DNA of 64,000 nucleotides from an uncultured bacterium (lineage in GTDB: Bacteria; Bacillota; Clostridia; Lachnospirales; Lachnospiraceae). The stretch covers positions 1 to 64,000 of the forward strand of contig CAMTMP010000014.1 in assembly GCA_947073545.1 (NCBI GenBank), read 5' to 3'. Below, piece after piece: positions 27,532-37,305 of this stretch. Below the pieces are notes generated by a model, which saw only the letters and a program-made list of their open reading frames with translations, searched no databases and was not told where the DNA came from. The translations under genes were made by a program, and so were the position numbers. Within the stretch, counting starts at the first letter, position 1. Each line of letters begins with the position of its first letter.

Positions 27532-27885
27532 TTACAAGAGATTCTCCCACACGCTGTCCTTAAACCCCGGGCACACGCCCTTTTCACTTACAAGAAGCGG
27601 CCGTTTGACCAACATCCCGTCCGTGGCGAGGAGGGCATACTGCTCCTCTTCACTCATATCGGCCAGCTTGTCCTTAAGCCCCATCTCCTTGTAGAGCAGG
27701 CCACTGGTATTGAAAAACCGCTTGAGCGGCAGACCGCTTTTTTCATGCCAGTTTTTCAGTTCGTCCGCCGTCGGATTCTCCTCTTTGATCGGACGCCCCT
27801 CGTATGCAATTCCCTTTTCCTCCAGCCATTTCAAGGCTTTCTGACAGGTAGAGCATTTCGCGTAATAAAGTACCGTCGGTTTCAT
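27532..27885 (-). CDS. ArsC/Spx-family thioredoxin-fold protein
   Basis: A 117-residue arsenate-reductase-like protein. The N-terminal CSTC motif (Cys11, Cys14 in YYAKCSTCQKALKWL) is the ArsC/Spx/MgsR signature, and RPIKEENPTADELKNW and MLVKRPLLV complete the fold. The active Arg position of true arsenate reductases (RPI) is present. No arsenic-resistance genes are nearby, so a general redox role (YffB or MgsR-like) is as likely as arsenate reduction. Confidence 0.85.
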   Translation of the reverse strand: MKPTVLYYAKCSTCQKALKWLEEKGIAYEGRPIKEENPTADELKNWHEKSGLPLKRFFNTSGLLYKEMGLKDKLADMSEEEQYALLATDGMLVKRPLLVSEKGVCPGFKDSVWENLL

Positions 27886-28017
27886 ACCTGATTCCTCCGT
27901 GTTGTATTTTCCTATTTAAGTTTAAATGCCATTCTAATTTTATCAGTATTTTCCACTTTTTTGCAATCATTATCTTGAAAAGATTCCCTTTATGCGGCGT
28001 ATCACATGTAAAATGTT

Positions 28018-29376
28018 TCACTCCTGCACCTTCTGTATCATAACCTGCCGCCTGTATACCCACAAAAGACACAGGCACAAAAACATATCCGCCAAAAGCC
28101 ACGCACTGATTTCTCCCCAGAATACACCAGCCTGACCAATCCTTTTCGTCAGAAAAAAGGCGCAGCCTACCCGCATGAATAGCTGCAGAAAACTGGAGCA
28201 CATGGGCAGTACCGTATTTCCCATGCCCTGCACGCAGGCCCGCACAATATAGAGCAGATACAAAAGCCAGAAGAAGGCCGCCAGAATCCTTAGAAAGGTA
28301 CAGCCAATTTCCAATGTCTGCATGAGTACCTTTTCCTCTCCCGATAAAAAACATCTGAGAATGGGATCTCCAAAGGTTAACATAATAGCAGACATAAGAA
28401 CGGATGTCACAACTCCCATCACGCAGGCAGCGCCAAGTCCTTTTTTCACTCTCCCATAATCCCCGGCCCCCGCATTCTGTCCCGTATAGGAAACCACCGC
28501 ATAACTGTAAGAGACAGCCGCCGTCTCAAGCAGCCCGTAGAGTTTATTGGCCGCTGTAAATCCTGCCACAAAAATCGTGCCAAAGCCGTTTACAACCGAC
28601 TGTACCGCCAAGCCGCCAAATCCTGTAATTACATTCTGCAATCCCATCGGAAGCCCCAACCCAAGAAGCCGCCAGCATCTTTCCGGCCGTATTTCCAAAT
28701 CCGCCCGGCCAATCCTGACAAAGCCACCGTTTCGCACCACCCGCATACAATACACCGCCGATAACAACTGCGACAGCAACGTGGCCAGGGCCGCGCCAAA
28801 CACGCCCAGATGCAGTATGATCACAAACAAAAGATCCAGAACAATATTACAGACAGCCGCCAGGGAAACAGCGATAAGCGGCGTCCTGCTGTCCCCCACA
28901 GCCCGCAAAAACGCCGCTAAAATATTATAACAAAAAGAAATGCACACCCCGCCACAGAGCGTCCGCAGATAGACCTGCGCCATCCCGATCATGTCTTCGG
29001 GCGTATTAAGCCACACCAATACAGGTTTACATAACAATAATCCAACCACGGTAAACACTATGCTTAAAACGAGACACAGGAGAAGACTCCCCCCCATATC
29101 CTTTTTCAGCTCCTCTTCATCACGGCTTCCAAACCGTTTCGCCATGCTGATAGAAAAACCCTGCGTAATCCCCTGCACACACCCAAACATGACAAACACC
29201 AGCCACTCTGTTGCGCCCAGAGCGGCCAGTGCCGTCACACCGAGATATTTTCCGACGATCATTGTATCCACAAAAGTATTTAACTGCTGGAACACATTGC
29301 CGATCATCAGGGAAAAGGCAAAGCCAGACAGCAAGACAAACGGATTACCTCTGGTCATGTCTTTCACACCTTTCAT
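28018..29376 (-). CDS. MATE-family multidrug/Na+ antiporter
   Basis: A 452-residue membrane protein with 12 predicted helices arranged as two MatE repeats. It has the typical N-terminus MTRGNPFVLLSGFAFSLMIGNVFQQLN and the internal repeats LYLRTLCGGVCISFCYNILAAFLRAVGDSRTP and GLPMGLQNVITGFG. It exports cationic compounds in exchange for Na+ or H+. The start is uncertain: ATG codons at 29391, 29376 and 29358 are in frame, and 29376 with GGGGAAG just upstream was chosen. One GTTTACATAA copy lies inside (29025). Confidence 0.9.
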   Translation of the reverse strand: MKGVKDMTRGNPFVLLSGFAFSLMIGNVFQQLNTFVDTMIVGKYLGVTALAALGATEWLVFVMFGCVQGITQGFSISMAKRFGSRDEEELKKDMGGSLLLCLVLSIVFTVVGLLLCKPVLVWLNTPEDMIGMAQVYLRTLCGGVCISFCYNILAAFLRAVGDSRTPLIAVSLAAVCNIVLDLLFVIILHLGVFGAALATLLSQLLSAVYCMRVVRNGGFVRIGRADLEIRPERCWRLLGLGLPMGLQNVITGFGGLAVQSVVNGFGTIFVAGFTAANKLYGLLETAAVSYSYAVVSYTGQNAGAGDYGRVKKGLGAACVMGVVTSVLMSAIMLTFGDPILRCFLSGEEKVLMQTLEIGCTFLRILAAFFWLLYLLYIVRACVQGMGNTVLPMCSSFLQLFMRVGCAFFLTKRIGQAGVFWGEISAWLLADMFLCLCLLWVYRRQVMIQKVQE

Positions 29377-29400
29377 ACTTCCCCGTGCCATCCTCTCCCG

Positions 29401-30018
29401 CTATTCTATATTCCCTTCCGTCCCGGCGGATGCCTCCGCCTCCATGCCCTCGGGCATACCCACATTGGTCTCCGCGTTCTGGGAAGCCTCGTAAGGATCA
29501 TCATACTCCTTCTCTTCCTCCTCGCCCCAGAGGGAATCCCATTCCTTGTGTTCTCCCTCCATATGGATGGCCGCCATCTCCTTCGCCATCTTGTAGATGT
29601 CCATGTTGAAGTCCATCAGCTTCTTTTCGTCCTGCGCGGGCACGCGGTCACCCCTGCTGATTCTTCTGGCGATCTCCAGACACTTGGCCATCTCCTCTCC
29701 GTACTCCTTCCAAGCGTCGCCCTGCTGCTCGGCCACCACGCTGTTAAAAATGCCGGCTTCCTGCTCAATCAGTTCGTCGAGCGTCTTCTCGTTTTTATTG
29801 ATCTGGCCGGAAAGCTCGTCGATTTTTTCCTGCAATTCCTTTTCTCTCTCCAAGTATGCCTCGGAAAACTCAAAGATCACGCCCTGTTCCTCGCTTTTCT
29901 TTCGGGCTTCCTCCAGTTTTTTGCGGTTTTCCTCCCGCTGTTTCACAAAATCACGCTTCTGTCCCCTTAAGAGACCAAGCTGCTGCCTGTAGGCTTTCTG
30001 TGCTTCGCCGATTTTCAT
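29401..30018 (-). CDS. Coiled-coil protein of unknown function
   Basis: A 205-residue soluble protein: MKIGEAQKAYRQQLGLLRGQ at the N-terminus, a long coiled coil (about residues 20-105, heptad-rich in Lys/Glu), a compact middle (KCLEIARRISRGDRVPAQDEKKLMDFN) and a very acidic tail. I recall similar proteins in Lachnospiraceae but know no function. The start at 30018 has GGAAGTG 5 nt upstream. It is followed by the MATE gene and preceded by a divergent AraC regulator. Confidence 0.75.
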   Translation of the reverse strand: MKIGEAQKAYRQQLGLLRGQKRDFVKQREENRKKLEEARKKSEEQGVIFEFSEAYLEREKELQEKIDELSGQINKNEKTLDELIEQEAGIFNSVVAEQQGDAWKEYGEEMAKCLEIARRISRGDRVPAQDEKKLMDFNMDIYKMAKEMAAIHMEGEHKEWDSLWGEEEEKEYDDPYEASQNAETNVGMPEGMEAEASAGTEGNIE

Positions 30019-30317
30019 AATATCACTTCCTTTTGATGGTAAGACACATCCTTGTGTCGATTGTTTTATGAATATCCTGTTCCGTAAGTTTGGGAAGCGG
30101 GATATCCGGTTGCGTCTGTTATATAGATATATCGGCATGTTTGCGGGATTTCTACAGTTTGCCAATTGTCCTGTCCTAATTGTTGCCACTGGCAGAGCCG
30201 TCATTCCCGGAAAAACTTCCACTCTGCCTTCCCGACAAAACAAACCATACAAAATCGGGCAAAACCTGTTATACTGGTCTATACTCTGATTACAGCAAAT
30301 GCAAAGGAGACAAAAAC
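30019..30317. other. Divergent intergenic region
   Basis: This 299-bp AT-leaning gap lies between the coiled-coil gene and the AraC regulator. It holds an imperfect inverted repeat (CCCGA near 30232 with TCGGG near 30256) and two TATACT words near 30270 and 30282 that could serve as -10 boxes for the AraC gene, but I see no matching -35. No small ORF with an RBS was found. Confidence 0.4.
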
Positions 30318-31175
30318 ATGGAATGGATGAAAGCAGTCGGAGATGCGATTGATTACATTGAAACACATATCACAGAGGAACTCAGCACGGAAGCCGTGGC
30401 AAGGCACGTCTGTATCTCGCCCTTCTACTTCCAGAAAGGTTTTGGTATGCTCTGCGGATACACGGTTTCGGAATACATCCGTAACCGCAGGCTTGCCCTT
30501 GCAGGCGGAGAACTGACTGCCAGCGATGTAAAGATCATTGATCTTGCACTCAGATACGGCTACGACTCCCCCGACAGCTTTACCAAAGCTTTCACCCGTT
30601 TCCACGGCATCACACCCTCTATGGCGCGCAAAGAAGGCGTGACCCTGAAATCCTTTGCCCCGCTGAAACTGACAATCTCTTTGAAAGGTGGTTATCTGAT
30701 GGATTACAGAATTACGAAAAAAGAAAGTTTTACGGTACTCGGCGTTTCCCGCATCTTCAATTACGAAAACGCCAAGCAGGATATCCCCGCATTCTGGAAA
30801 GAACACTATGCACAGGAAAAATGCAGATATGTGGAAGGGAGATTCGGAATCAACATCGACAGTTCTATGGGGAATGAAAGCTTTTCCTATCTGATCGCAG
30901 ATCTCTATGATCCTGCCACGGATATCCCGAAAGGCTTCGAGGTAACGACCATTCCCGCATTCACATGGGCTGTCTTTCCCTGCATCGGTCCCCTGCCGGA
31001 CGCCCTGCAGGACGTCAATACCCGGATTTTCTCCGAATGGCTCCCCGCCTTAAAGGAGTATAAATTCGCGGCGGGCTACTGTATCGAAATGTACGACCAG
31101 CCCGAAAAATACCCGAAGGGAACTTCCGATGAAAATTACCGCACGGAAATCTGGATTCCTGTTGCCAGAAAGTAA
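30318..31175 (+). CDS. AraC-family regulator with GyrI-like effector-binding domain
   Basis: A 285-residue protein. The N-terminal AraC HTH pair (residues 8-105: AIDYIETHITEELSTEAVAR, VSEYIRNRRLALAGGEL, ALRYGYDSPDSFTKAFTRFHGITPS) is followed by a GyrI/AraC_E_bind domain (about 125-285; DYRITKKESFTVLGVSRIF, IPAFTWAVFPCIGPLPDALQ, ENYRTEIWIPVAR). This MarA/Rob-like layout usually activates drug or stress responses after binding a hydrophobic ligand. AAGGAG lies 8 nt before the ATG. It converges on the restriction operon. Confidence 0.92.
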   Translation: MEWMKAVGDAIDYIETHITEELSTEAVARHVCISPFYFQKGFGMLCGYTVSEYIRNRRLALAGGELTASDVKIIDLALRYGYDSPDSFTKAFTRFHGITPSMARKEGVTLKSFAPLKLTISLKGGYLMDYRITKKESFTVLGVSRIFNYENAKQDIPAFWKEHYAQEKCRYVEGRFGINIDSSMGNESFSYLIADLYDPATDIPKGFEVTTIPAFTWAVFPCIGPLPDALQDVNTRIFSEWLPALKEYKFAAGYCIEMYDQPEKYPKGTSDENYRTEIWIPVARK

Positions 31176-31184
31176 GTTCATTTT

Positions 31185-31215
31185 GCAATGGCCTGCTGAA
31201 ACGTCAGGCCATTGC
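31185..31215. terminator. Hairpin at convergent gene ends
   Basis: GCAATGGCCTG (31185-31195) pairs perfectly with CAGGCCATTGC (31205-31215) across a 9-nt loop. It sits between the AraC stop (31175) and the hsdR stop, and its right arm is made of the last hsdR codons. No U-run follows on either strand, so it may be a weak bidirectional terminator. Confidence 0.55.
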
Positions 31216-34200
31216 GTTGGCATTGATCTGTTCAATTACCTTTCGGATTCCTGTCCAGACATTCATGTCCGTAAAGATTTCTACCACACTCCCTTTATCT
31301 GTGAAGGGCGTATGCTGTAAAACAGAAAAGTCTTTTAGCAACCCGTTATGAACAATATATTCGACGATTTGATTCACAAAATAAATCTGCCTGCTGTCCA
31401 TCTTCGAACCATTCAGATATTCCGCAAACGCCTCTTTCGCCGCGTTCATATCCAGCCCGACAATTTCCCGTACAAACTCTCCAAGAGGTTTCTCCCCGTA
31501 CTCTCTCTCATAATCTTCTCTGGTTCCAATCTCTCCCCAGAGGATTTCCTCAAGCGACTGCACATCAAAGTCACTGAGAGGTTTATTGCCTCTTAATTTC
31601 ACAATGGCAATATGATTCTGATTCTGGCGGATATAATACTCCGCTTTCTCCTTATAATTTTTTAAATCACCGCTTTCCAGTTCCGCCTCATGCCACTCTG
31701 TTGACAAAATATCGTCCGCGAAATTTGTCTCATACTTAGCCACTTTCTGCGGAATATACTTCATCAGGCTGCGAAGTTCCTCACGGATATATTCAAACTC
31801 ATCAAGTCCGGCATTGTCCAAATAACCCGTCTGCAGGATTTTTTGAATCAGATCTGTTTTTGCCTGAATTTCCGGGATATTGGCCACACCCGCTATTGCC
31901 TTCACATGTTTCAGCAGATCACCTTTTGCCCTGGTATACGTCTTATCTGACAAATATGCCAGTTCCATGCCGTACATCAGTGCATCAAAACGTACCGCGC
32001 AGGACTCATCCTGATCCGGCAGAATAAGCGGCGCAAGCTCCTCCTTGACCGTCTGCGTATCCTCATAGCTGATAGACTGGTAGCCGCTCACATCAGAGTA
32101 CATTTCAACATGCTTTAGGTGCTGCCTTACCGTGAAGCTTTCTCTGTTCAGTTCTTGTACCTTGCCACTCATCGTCTCAACCAGTTTTTCCCGATACGCA
32201 ATCAGTCGATTTACCTGGCGGCCTGCATCCTGCAGTTTATAGGCAATCTGAAATTCCAGATTAAAAATTGCGCTTTGCAATGCCATCTGGTTCGCAGTCG
32301 GTTTCCCTTCGTTAACCCTGAAAAAAGCAAAGTTGCCGCAAAAATCAAAGATATAGAACTTCTGCTTATCCTCCCCATCCACCAATCCCGGACACAATCT
32401 GGTGCCCCGGCCAATCATCTGCCAAAATTTCGCCCGGCTTAACACCTTTTTGAAAAAGACAAGATTTAACACTTCCGGCACGTCTATCCCCGTATCCAGC
32501 ATGTCCACAGAAATAGCAATCTGCGGCAGTTTCCCAGCCTCCGCAAACTCATCTATCGCCTTTTGCGCATACTCCGTACGGTTATCTATCACCCTCGCAA
32601 AATCCTGTCCGTTCCTGGACAAATGGGGGTATTCTTTATTGAAAATCTCATAAATTTTTTCTGCATGATTGTGGTTCACCGCAAAAATAATCGTTTTCCC
32701 TAATTTCTGTCCATAATCAATCTTCAACCCCTCATTCATCAAAACGCGGAGAACCTGCTTAATTGTATCCTCATTAAAAAGCCACTTATTGATAGCTGAG
32801 GACTGTATTCTTTCCGGGAAATTGCCGTTCTCATCCTTAAACGTGTTCTCATATGCCTCTCTGTCTTCCTGTGACAATTCATCGTAAGCAATCCCCTGCT
32901 CGATAAATTTTACTTCCGACTCCACCGACAGATAATCAACCAAAAAACCGTCCGTCACCGCCTGAGCCAAATCATAACCGTAAGTCGGCACCCCGTCCTC
33001 CAGATCAAAAATGGAGTATGTGTTTTTATCAATGTCCTCTTTCGGCGTTGCCGTCAATCCCACCAGCAAAGCGTCAAAATAAGTAAAAATGTCTTTATAT
33101 TTATTGTAAATAGACCTGTGCGCTTCATCGCAGATGATCAAGTCAAAGTGTCCGCAGGAAAAAATTTTTCCCTCCTGGTCCACTGCATCATCAATTAGAT
33201 GTATCATCGTCTGATAAGTGGAAAAAACACATCTGGCATTATAATTATTTTTTTCCTCCACCACGTTTACAACAGACAGTTCCTCGGTAAACTGATTCAC
33301 AAAACTCCTCTTAGCCTGCGTAACCAGAGAATTTCGATCCGCCAGAAACAGAACATTTCTGATCCAGCCGGCATGCATCAATGCCTTGCAGAGCGCAATC
33401 ACCGTTCTGGTCTTTCCTGCTCCTGTAGCCATGACGAAAAGCGCTTTTCTTCGGTTTCCCTCTCCAAAGCTGTCACACACCGCACGGATGGCCGCTTCCT
33501 GATAGTATCTTCCCGCAATCTTCTGATCCACTACAATATTTTTTAGCGGCGTCCGTCCACTTCGCAAGTTAAACCATTTTTCCAAATCCCTTTTGGAATA
33601 AACTCCAGACACCTGTCTCTCCGGATACTGGCCGTCTATGATTCTTGTGTCAAAACCATTCGTCAGAAAAATAACCGGCCTTCTCTGATATTTCTGTTCC
33701 AGAATATCTGCATAAAGTTTTGCCTGCTGCCGCCCTCTGGCCACATCCTCACAAGCGCTTTTCGCCTCGATAACGGCAAGTGGTTTATGCGCATCATCAT
33801 AGAGTACATAATCCGCATATCCTTTCCCCGATTGGTTTGGCATCCCCTCTATTTTCACCTCGTTTAGCCAGTTCTGCCCCTCAACCCAGCCCGCATCCCG
33901 AAGCATAAAATCAATATAAATTTTCCTTGTTTTATATTCGGATAAATCCAACGGCTTAGGCACATACGCAGGGTGCTTGCTTTCCCTTCTCTTTGTAAGC
34001 TCCGCTTTCAAAGCCTTATTTTCTTCTATTAGCGCCTGCAGATCCACATCCGCAAACGTTCTGTGCGGCACCTGCTGCTCCGGCAGCCCTTTGCCGAGAA
34101 GCGACAAGTCAAATTGGCGTTCCTCATACTCCTTCGCATAACAACAGGCAACAAAATCAAGAAAGATAAATAAGTTCTGTAAGCAGAGAGATGCCTCATC

Positions 34201-34512
34201 AAAAGTAATTTTTGCCCCCGCATGGGCCGCCCGGTTACCCATTTTACGAATCAGGTCCATCCGCCGCCACACCCCCTTATCTACAAGGAAGCGGAACTCC
34301 TCCGTACTCATCAGGCTATGTAAGTTATCCTGATAAGGCTTTTGCAAAGATGCGTCAACAGAATACAGCCATTTGACGGCAAACTCCATCGCACGGCGGC
34401 AGTTGATGACACAGGCTTCCCTGTCAATTGGAAGCAGTTTCTCGGAACATATGGCGACCTCCGAGAAGCTGTCGAACTGTTTTTCCTTTTTCAGATAGTC
34501 AAAGTTAGTCAT
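31204..34512 (-). CDS. hsdR: Type I restriction enzyme, R subunit (helicase-nuclease)
   Basis: A 1102-residue motor and nuclease subunit. An N-terminal DUF4145-like helical region (residues about 1-150) precedes the HSDR_N nuclease domain (VIEAKSACEDVARGRQQAKLYADILE). The superfamily 2 helicase follows with Walker A ATGAGKTRTVIAL, ICDEAHRSIY, VGLTATP and QMIGRGTRLCPG. The C-terminal region is EcoEI_R_C-like. It translocates and cuts unmodified DNA together with HsdM and HsdS. The start at 34512 has GGAGG 6 nt upstream; the upstream in-frame ATG at 34566 would overlap hsdS. It is the last gene of fic-hsdM-hsdS-hsdR. Confidence 0.95.
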   Translation of the reverse strand: MTNFDYLKKEKQFDSFSEVAICSEKLLPIDREACVINCRRAMEFAVKWLYSVDASLQKPYQDNLHSLMSTEEFRFLVDKGVWRRMDLIRKMGNRAAHAGAKITFDEASLCLQNLFIFLDFVACCYAKEYEERQFDLSLLGKGLPEQQVPHRTFADVDLQALIEENKALKAELTKRRESKHPAYVPKPLDLSEYKTRKIYIDFMLRDAGWVEGQNWLNEVKIEGMPNQSGKGYADYVLYDDAHKPLAVIEAKSACEDVARGRQQAKLYADILEQKYQRRPVIFLTNGFDTRIIDGQYPERQVSGVYSKRDLEKWFNLRSGRTPLKNIVVDQKIAGRYYQEAAIRAVCDSFGEGNRRKALFVMATGAGKTRTVIALCKALMHAGWIRNVLFLADRNSLVTQAKRSFVNQFTEELSVVNVVEEKNNYNARCVFSTYQTMIHLIDDAVDQEGKIFSCGHFDLIICDEAHRSIYNKYKDIFTYFDALLVGLTATPKEDIDKNTYSIFDLEDGVPTYGYDLAQAVTDGFLVDYLSVESEVKFIEQGIAYDELSQEDREAYENTFKDENGNFPERIQSSAINKWLFNEDTIKQVLRVLMNEGLKIDYGQKLGKTIIFAVNHNHAEKIYEIFNKEYPHLSRNGQDFARVIDNRTEYAQKAIDEFAEAGKLPQIAISVDMLDTGIDVPEVLNLVFFKKVLSRAKFWQMIGRGTRLCPGLVDGEDKQKFYIFDFCGNFAFFRVNEGKPTANQMALQSAIFNLEFQIAYKLQDAGRQVNRLIAYREKLVETMSGKVQELNRESFTVRQHLKHVEMYSDVSGYQSISYEDTQTVKEELAPLILPDQDESCAVRFDALMYGMELAYLSDKTYTRAKGDLLKHVKAIAGVANIPEIQAKTDLIQKILQTGYLDNAGLDEFEYIREELRSLMKYIPQKVAKYETNFADDILSTEWHEAELESGDLKNYKEKAEYYIRQNQNHIAIVKLRGNKPLSDFDVQSLEEILWGEIGTREDYEREYGEKPLGEFVREIVGLDMNAAKEAFAEYLNGSKMDSRQIYFVNQIVEYIVHNGLLKDFSVLQHTPFTDKGSVVEIFTDMNVWTGIRKVIEQINANAMA

Positions 34513-34558
34513 GGTGGACCTCCATTGTGCCAGACACCTGTTTAAAAGAGTACTTGTT

Positions 34559-35734
34559 TTAGCCAAAATATTTTTGCATCAGACTGTCAAACAGGAGTTG
34601 AAGTTCATTTATGGATTTCTGCGTTATAGATTTCAGTTTTTCTGTCTGCTGAACAACGTGCAAAAACTGTTTTTGTAATTCCACAGGCGGCAAAAGAACA
34701 TTTGTTTTTAATATCCCATCCTGCCCTATAGTTGTCATCGTTGCTGTCTTTGACTGTGCCAAAATTTGTTTCCTATAATAATCCGTCGTTGTAAGCATTT
34801 GTATATATTCAGGAACACACTTTTCTAAATCTAAAACCAGACGTATCACATGGCATTCAAACAACACGCCTTTGGGTACATCGACAGGCACAACAGATGC
34901 CTTTCCTATTCCCTCCGCAACCAACGATGATCTGCAAAACAGCAAATCACCATACTGTACCTGAAATTTTTTGATATCACTTTTCGTTCCGTAAGCCTTC
35001 GGTAAATTTTTACATTGCGAATACATTCTATTAACAACGTTGGCAACGCCAAGCACCGACACATTCCCATCCTTTATATAATCGGACCTTTTTGCAAAAA
35101 AACCATTTGATACTTTCCCACTAGTTATTTCAGAAATATTAACCTCATTCCACCCTTTGGGATTTATAGATGGATCTCCAAAAAGTTCCACAAATCGGGA
35201 TTTGATAAGCAGCTCGTACTGGGTCATCTGTTGCTTCAATGCCATCATTATATCGCAACACTTTTTTAATATATTGGAATACATAATTTGCTTATCCAAC
35301 TCGGGTAAAGGAATCTCAATATTCTCCACAATGTTTTTAGATAGTTCCTTAAATGTTGCACCCCTGCCTAATGCATTCAAATAATCCGTATGTCCTTTGA
35401 GATACCAATACAAATATCTATTATCCACGCTTTCCGAACAGATAAGATTTTTAAAGCCCTGATTACAATACATCTCCTTACCAGCAATAGCAACCTTACC
35501 AATCGGTGCTCTTGAAGATAAAATGACAGTTCCCTTTGGAAAAGGCTTCAAACCCGTTTTTTGAACCGCAGCACGTGTTATTTTTCTATGACTCTCTTTG
35601 ATAATATAAGTTTCATCGTCCAGCTCTGCCGGGGTTATCCACTCAAGATCTCCATCCCAATACTCGGCTATATTTGTCTTAGGAGTGCTTCCAGAGACCA
35701 CCTCACATATCTCTCCTAATTTTACCCGCTTCAT
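34559..35734 (-). CDS. hsdS: Type I restriction-modification specificity subunit
   Basis: A 391-residue HsdS with two target-recognition domains. The first is at about 1-160 (MKRVKLGEICEVVSGSTPK, TVILSSRAPIGKVAI, NQGFKNLI). The second is at about 200-385 (GWNEVNISEITSGKVSNGFF, GDLLFCRSSLVAEG, VLLPPVELQKQFLHVVQQ). Each is followed by the conserved helical spacer (PLPELDKQIMYSNIL; the C-terminal helix). The protein recognises a bipartite DNA site. Its base composition is visibly more AT-rich than hsdM, as is common for recognition domains exchanged by recombination. GGGAGG lies 7 nt before the ATG. Confidence 0.94.
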   Translation of the reverse strand: MKRVKLGEICEVVSGSTPKTNIAEYWDGDLEWITPAELDDETYIIKESHRKITRAAVQKTGLKPFPKGTVILSSRAPIGKVAIAGKEMYCNQGFKNLICSESVDNRYLYWYLKGHTDYLNALGRGATFKELSKNIVENIEIPLPELDKQIMYSNILKKCCDIMMALKQQMTQYELLIKSRFVELFGDPSINPKGWNEVNISEITSGKVSNGFFAKRSDYIKDGNVSVLGVANVVNRMYSQCKNLPKAYGTKSDIKKFQVQYGDLLFCRSSLVAEGIGKASVVPVDVPKGVLFECHVIRLVLDLEKCVPEYIQMLTTTDYYRKQILAQSKTATMTTIGQDGILKTNVLLPPVELQKQFLHVVQQTEKLKSITQKSINELQLLFDSLMQKYFG

Positions 35735-35799
35735 TATTCATCCTCCCAATCGCTTACTTAATGACAAAAATCATCTTATCCAGATTCATCTGCCACCGT

Positions 35800-37305
35800 C
35801 TACGGCTCCGCCAGCATCTCCTTTAGTTCCTCCAGCTCCACCCCAATCTGCCTGTCCAGTTCAAATATCTGCCCGAGTATTTCCTCTGTCGGCGGGTATA
35901 CTACCGGCACATATTCCATCCTTTTATATTTGTTGACGGACAGATCGTATTCATTATCCACAATCTCCTGCTTCGATACAAAGAAAGACTTTTCCGTTCT
36001 CTCCCTCTTTTTCTCCCCATCCCTGTTATGAAAGCGTTCTATGATATCAGGAATATCATTTTCGTTTACAGGGCTTCTCTTATCGTCAAGGCTGAGCCCG
36101 TCCGCCTGCATATCATAGAACCATACCTGATCCGTCCCCCCGTGATTGGTCTTTGTGAATATAAGAATCCCCGTAGAAACACCTGCATAGGGCTTAAACA
36201 CGCCGGGCGGCATGGAAATCACGGCTTCCATTCTCTGATTTTCCAACAGTTCTCTTCTGATATCCTTATGCGCTTTGGAGGAACCGAACAGCACACCGTC
36301 AGGAACGATGCAGGCACATCTTCCTCCCACTTTCATCATCCTTACAAACAACGCCAGAAACAGCAGCTCTGTTTTCTTTGTTTTACATACTTTAAGCAAA
36401 TCTCCGGACACAGCTTCCGCATCCAGACTTCCTTTAAACGGCGGATTGGCTAATATCAGGGAATATTTGTCCTTGTCGGCATTTTGCTCCGACAAACTGT
36501 CCCTGTACTCGATAAAAGGGTTTTCCACCCCGTGTGTCATCATATTCATTGCGCCAATGCGCAGCATGGTTCTATCCATATCATATCCATGAAACATGCC
36601 GCTCATATAGTGATCTCTCTTTGCTTTGTCGTAAAAAATTTCTTCTTTCCGCCGTTCTTTCAAATATTCCCCCGCCGCCACAAGAAATCCCGAGGTTCCA
36701 CATGCCGGATCACATATCATATCATCGGGGGAAGGTTCCATCAGTTCCACCATCATACGAATAATATGCCTTGGCGTGCGAAATTGTCCGTTCAACCCGG
36801 ATTGCGCAATCTTAGAGAGCAGGTATTCATACACATCCCCTCTGATGTCCAGCTCTTTCGCCTGCTCCATCAATATAAAAATATCATCCAATGCATCCAC
36901 TACCTTAGACAACAGAAGCGGTGTCGGCACCTTAAAAATAGCGTCATCCATATATTTTGAATATGCGCTTTCCTTATCCCCATGTAAGTTTTTAATAAAC
37001 GGAAATACCCATTCCTGCATAACCGAGTACATTTTCTGAGCCGGAAAATCATGGAACACAGACCATTTCAAGTTCCTGCCATCCAGCTTTCTGTCTCCCA
37101 CCTTAATCTTCCCGGCAAAAATACTCTGAAAGGGCAGTCCAAGCATAACGCTCTCTTTTTCCCGCATAGTATCCGAAACATCTAAATCGCGAATAAATAT
37201 CAAATAGGTAACCTGCTCAATCACTTCCAGCGGATTCACAAGACCGCCAGCCGCAAACGAATCCCAAAGAGCATCAATTTTATTTCTCAACTCACCTGTA
37301 ACCAT
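35800..37305 (-). CDS. hsdM: Type I restriction-modification methyltransferase subunit
   Basis: A 501-residue N6-adenine methyltransferase. The HsdM N-terminal helical domain (MVTGELRNKIDALWDSFAAGG) is followed by the catalytic domain with the AdoMet motif DPACGTSGFLVAAGEYL and the catalytic NPPF in LILANPPFKGS. It methylates the site chosen by HsdS. The ATG at 37305 overlaps the fic stop as TGATG; a GTG directly before (37308) is also in frame. The one-base stop/start overlap makes co-translation with fic very likely. Confidence 0.95.
   Translation of the reverse strand: MVTGELRNKIDALWDSFAAGGLVNPLEVIEQVTYLIFIRDLDVSDTMREKESVMLGLPFQSIFAGKIKVGDRKLDGRNLKWSVFHDFPAQKMYSVMQEWVFPFIKNLHGDKESAYSKYMDDAIFKVPTPLLLSKVVDALDDIFILMEQAKELDIRGDVYEYLLSKIAQSGLNGQFRTPRHIIRMMVELMEPSPDDMICDPACGTSGFLVAAGEYLKERRKEEIFYDKAKRDHYMSGMFHGYDMDRTMLRIGAMNMMTHGVENPFIEYRDSLSEQNADKDKYSLILANPPFKGSLDAEAVSGDLLKVCKTKKTELLFLALFVRMMKVGGRCACIVPDGVLFGSSKAHKDIRRELLENQRMEAVISMPPGVFKPYAGVSTGILIFTKTNHGGTDQVWFYDMQADGLSLDDKRSPVNENDIPDIIERFHNRDGEKKRERTEKSFFVSKQEIVDNEYDLSVNKYKRMEYVPVVYPPTEEILGQIFELDRQIGVELEELKEMLAEP

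Noticed and set aside
27532-27885. Arsenic-resistance operon
   Set aside because: Only the ArsC-fold gene is present; no ArsB, ArsR or related genes are adjacent.
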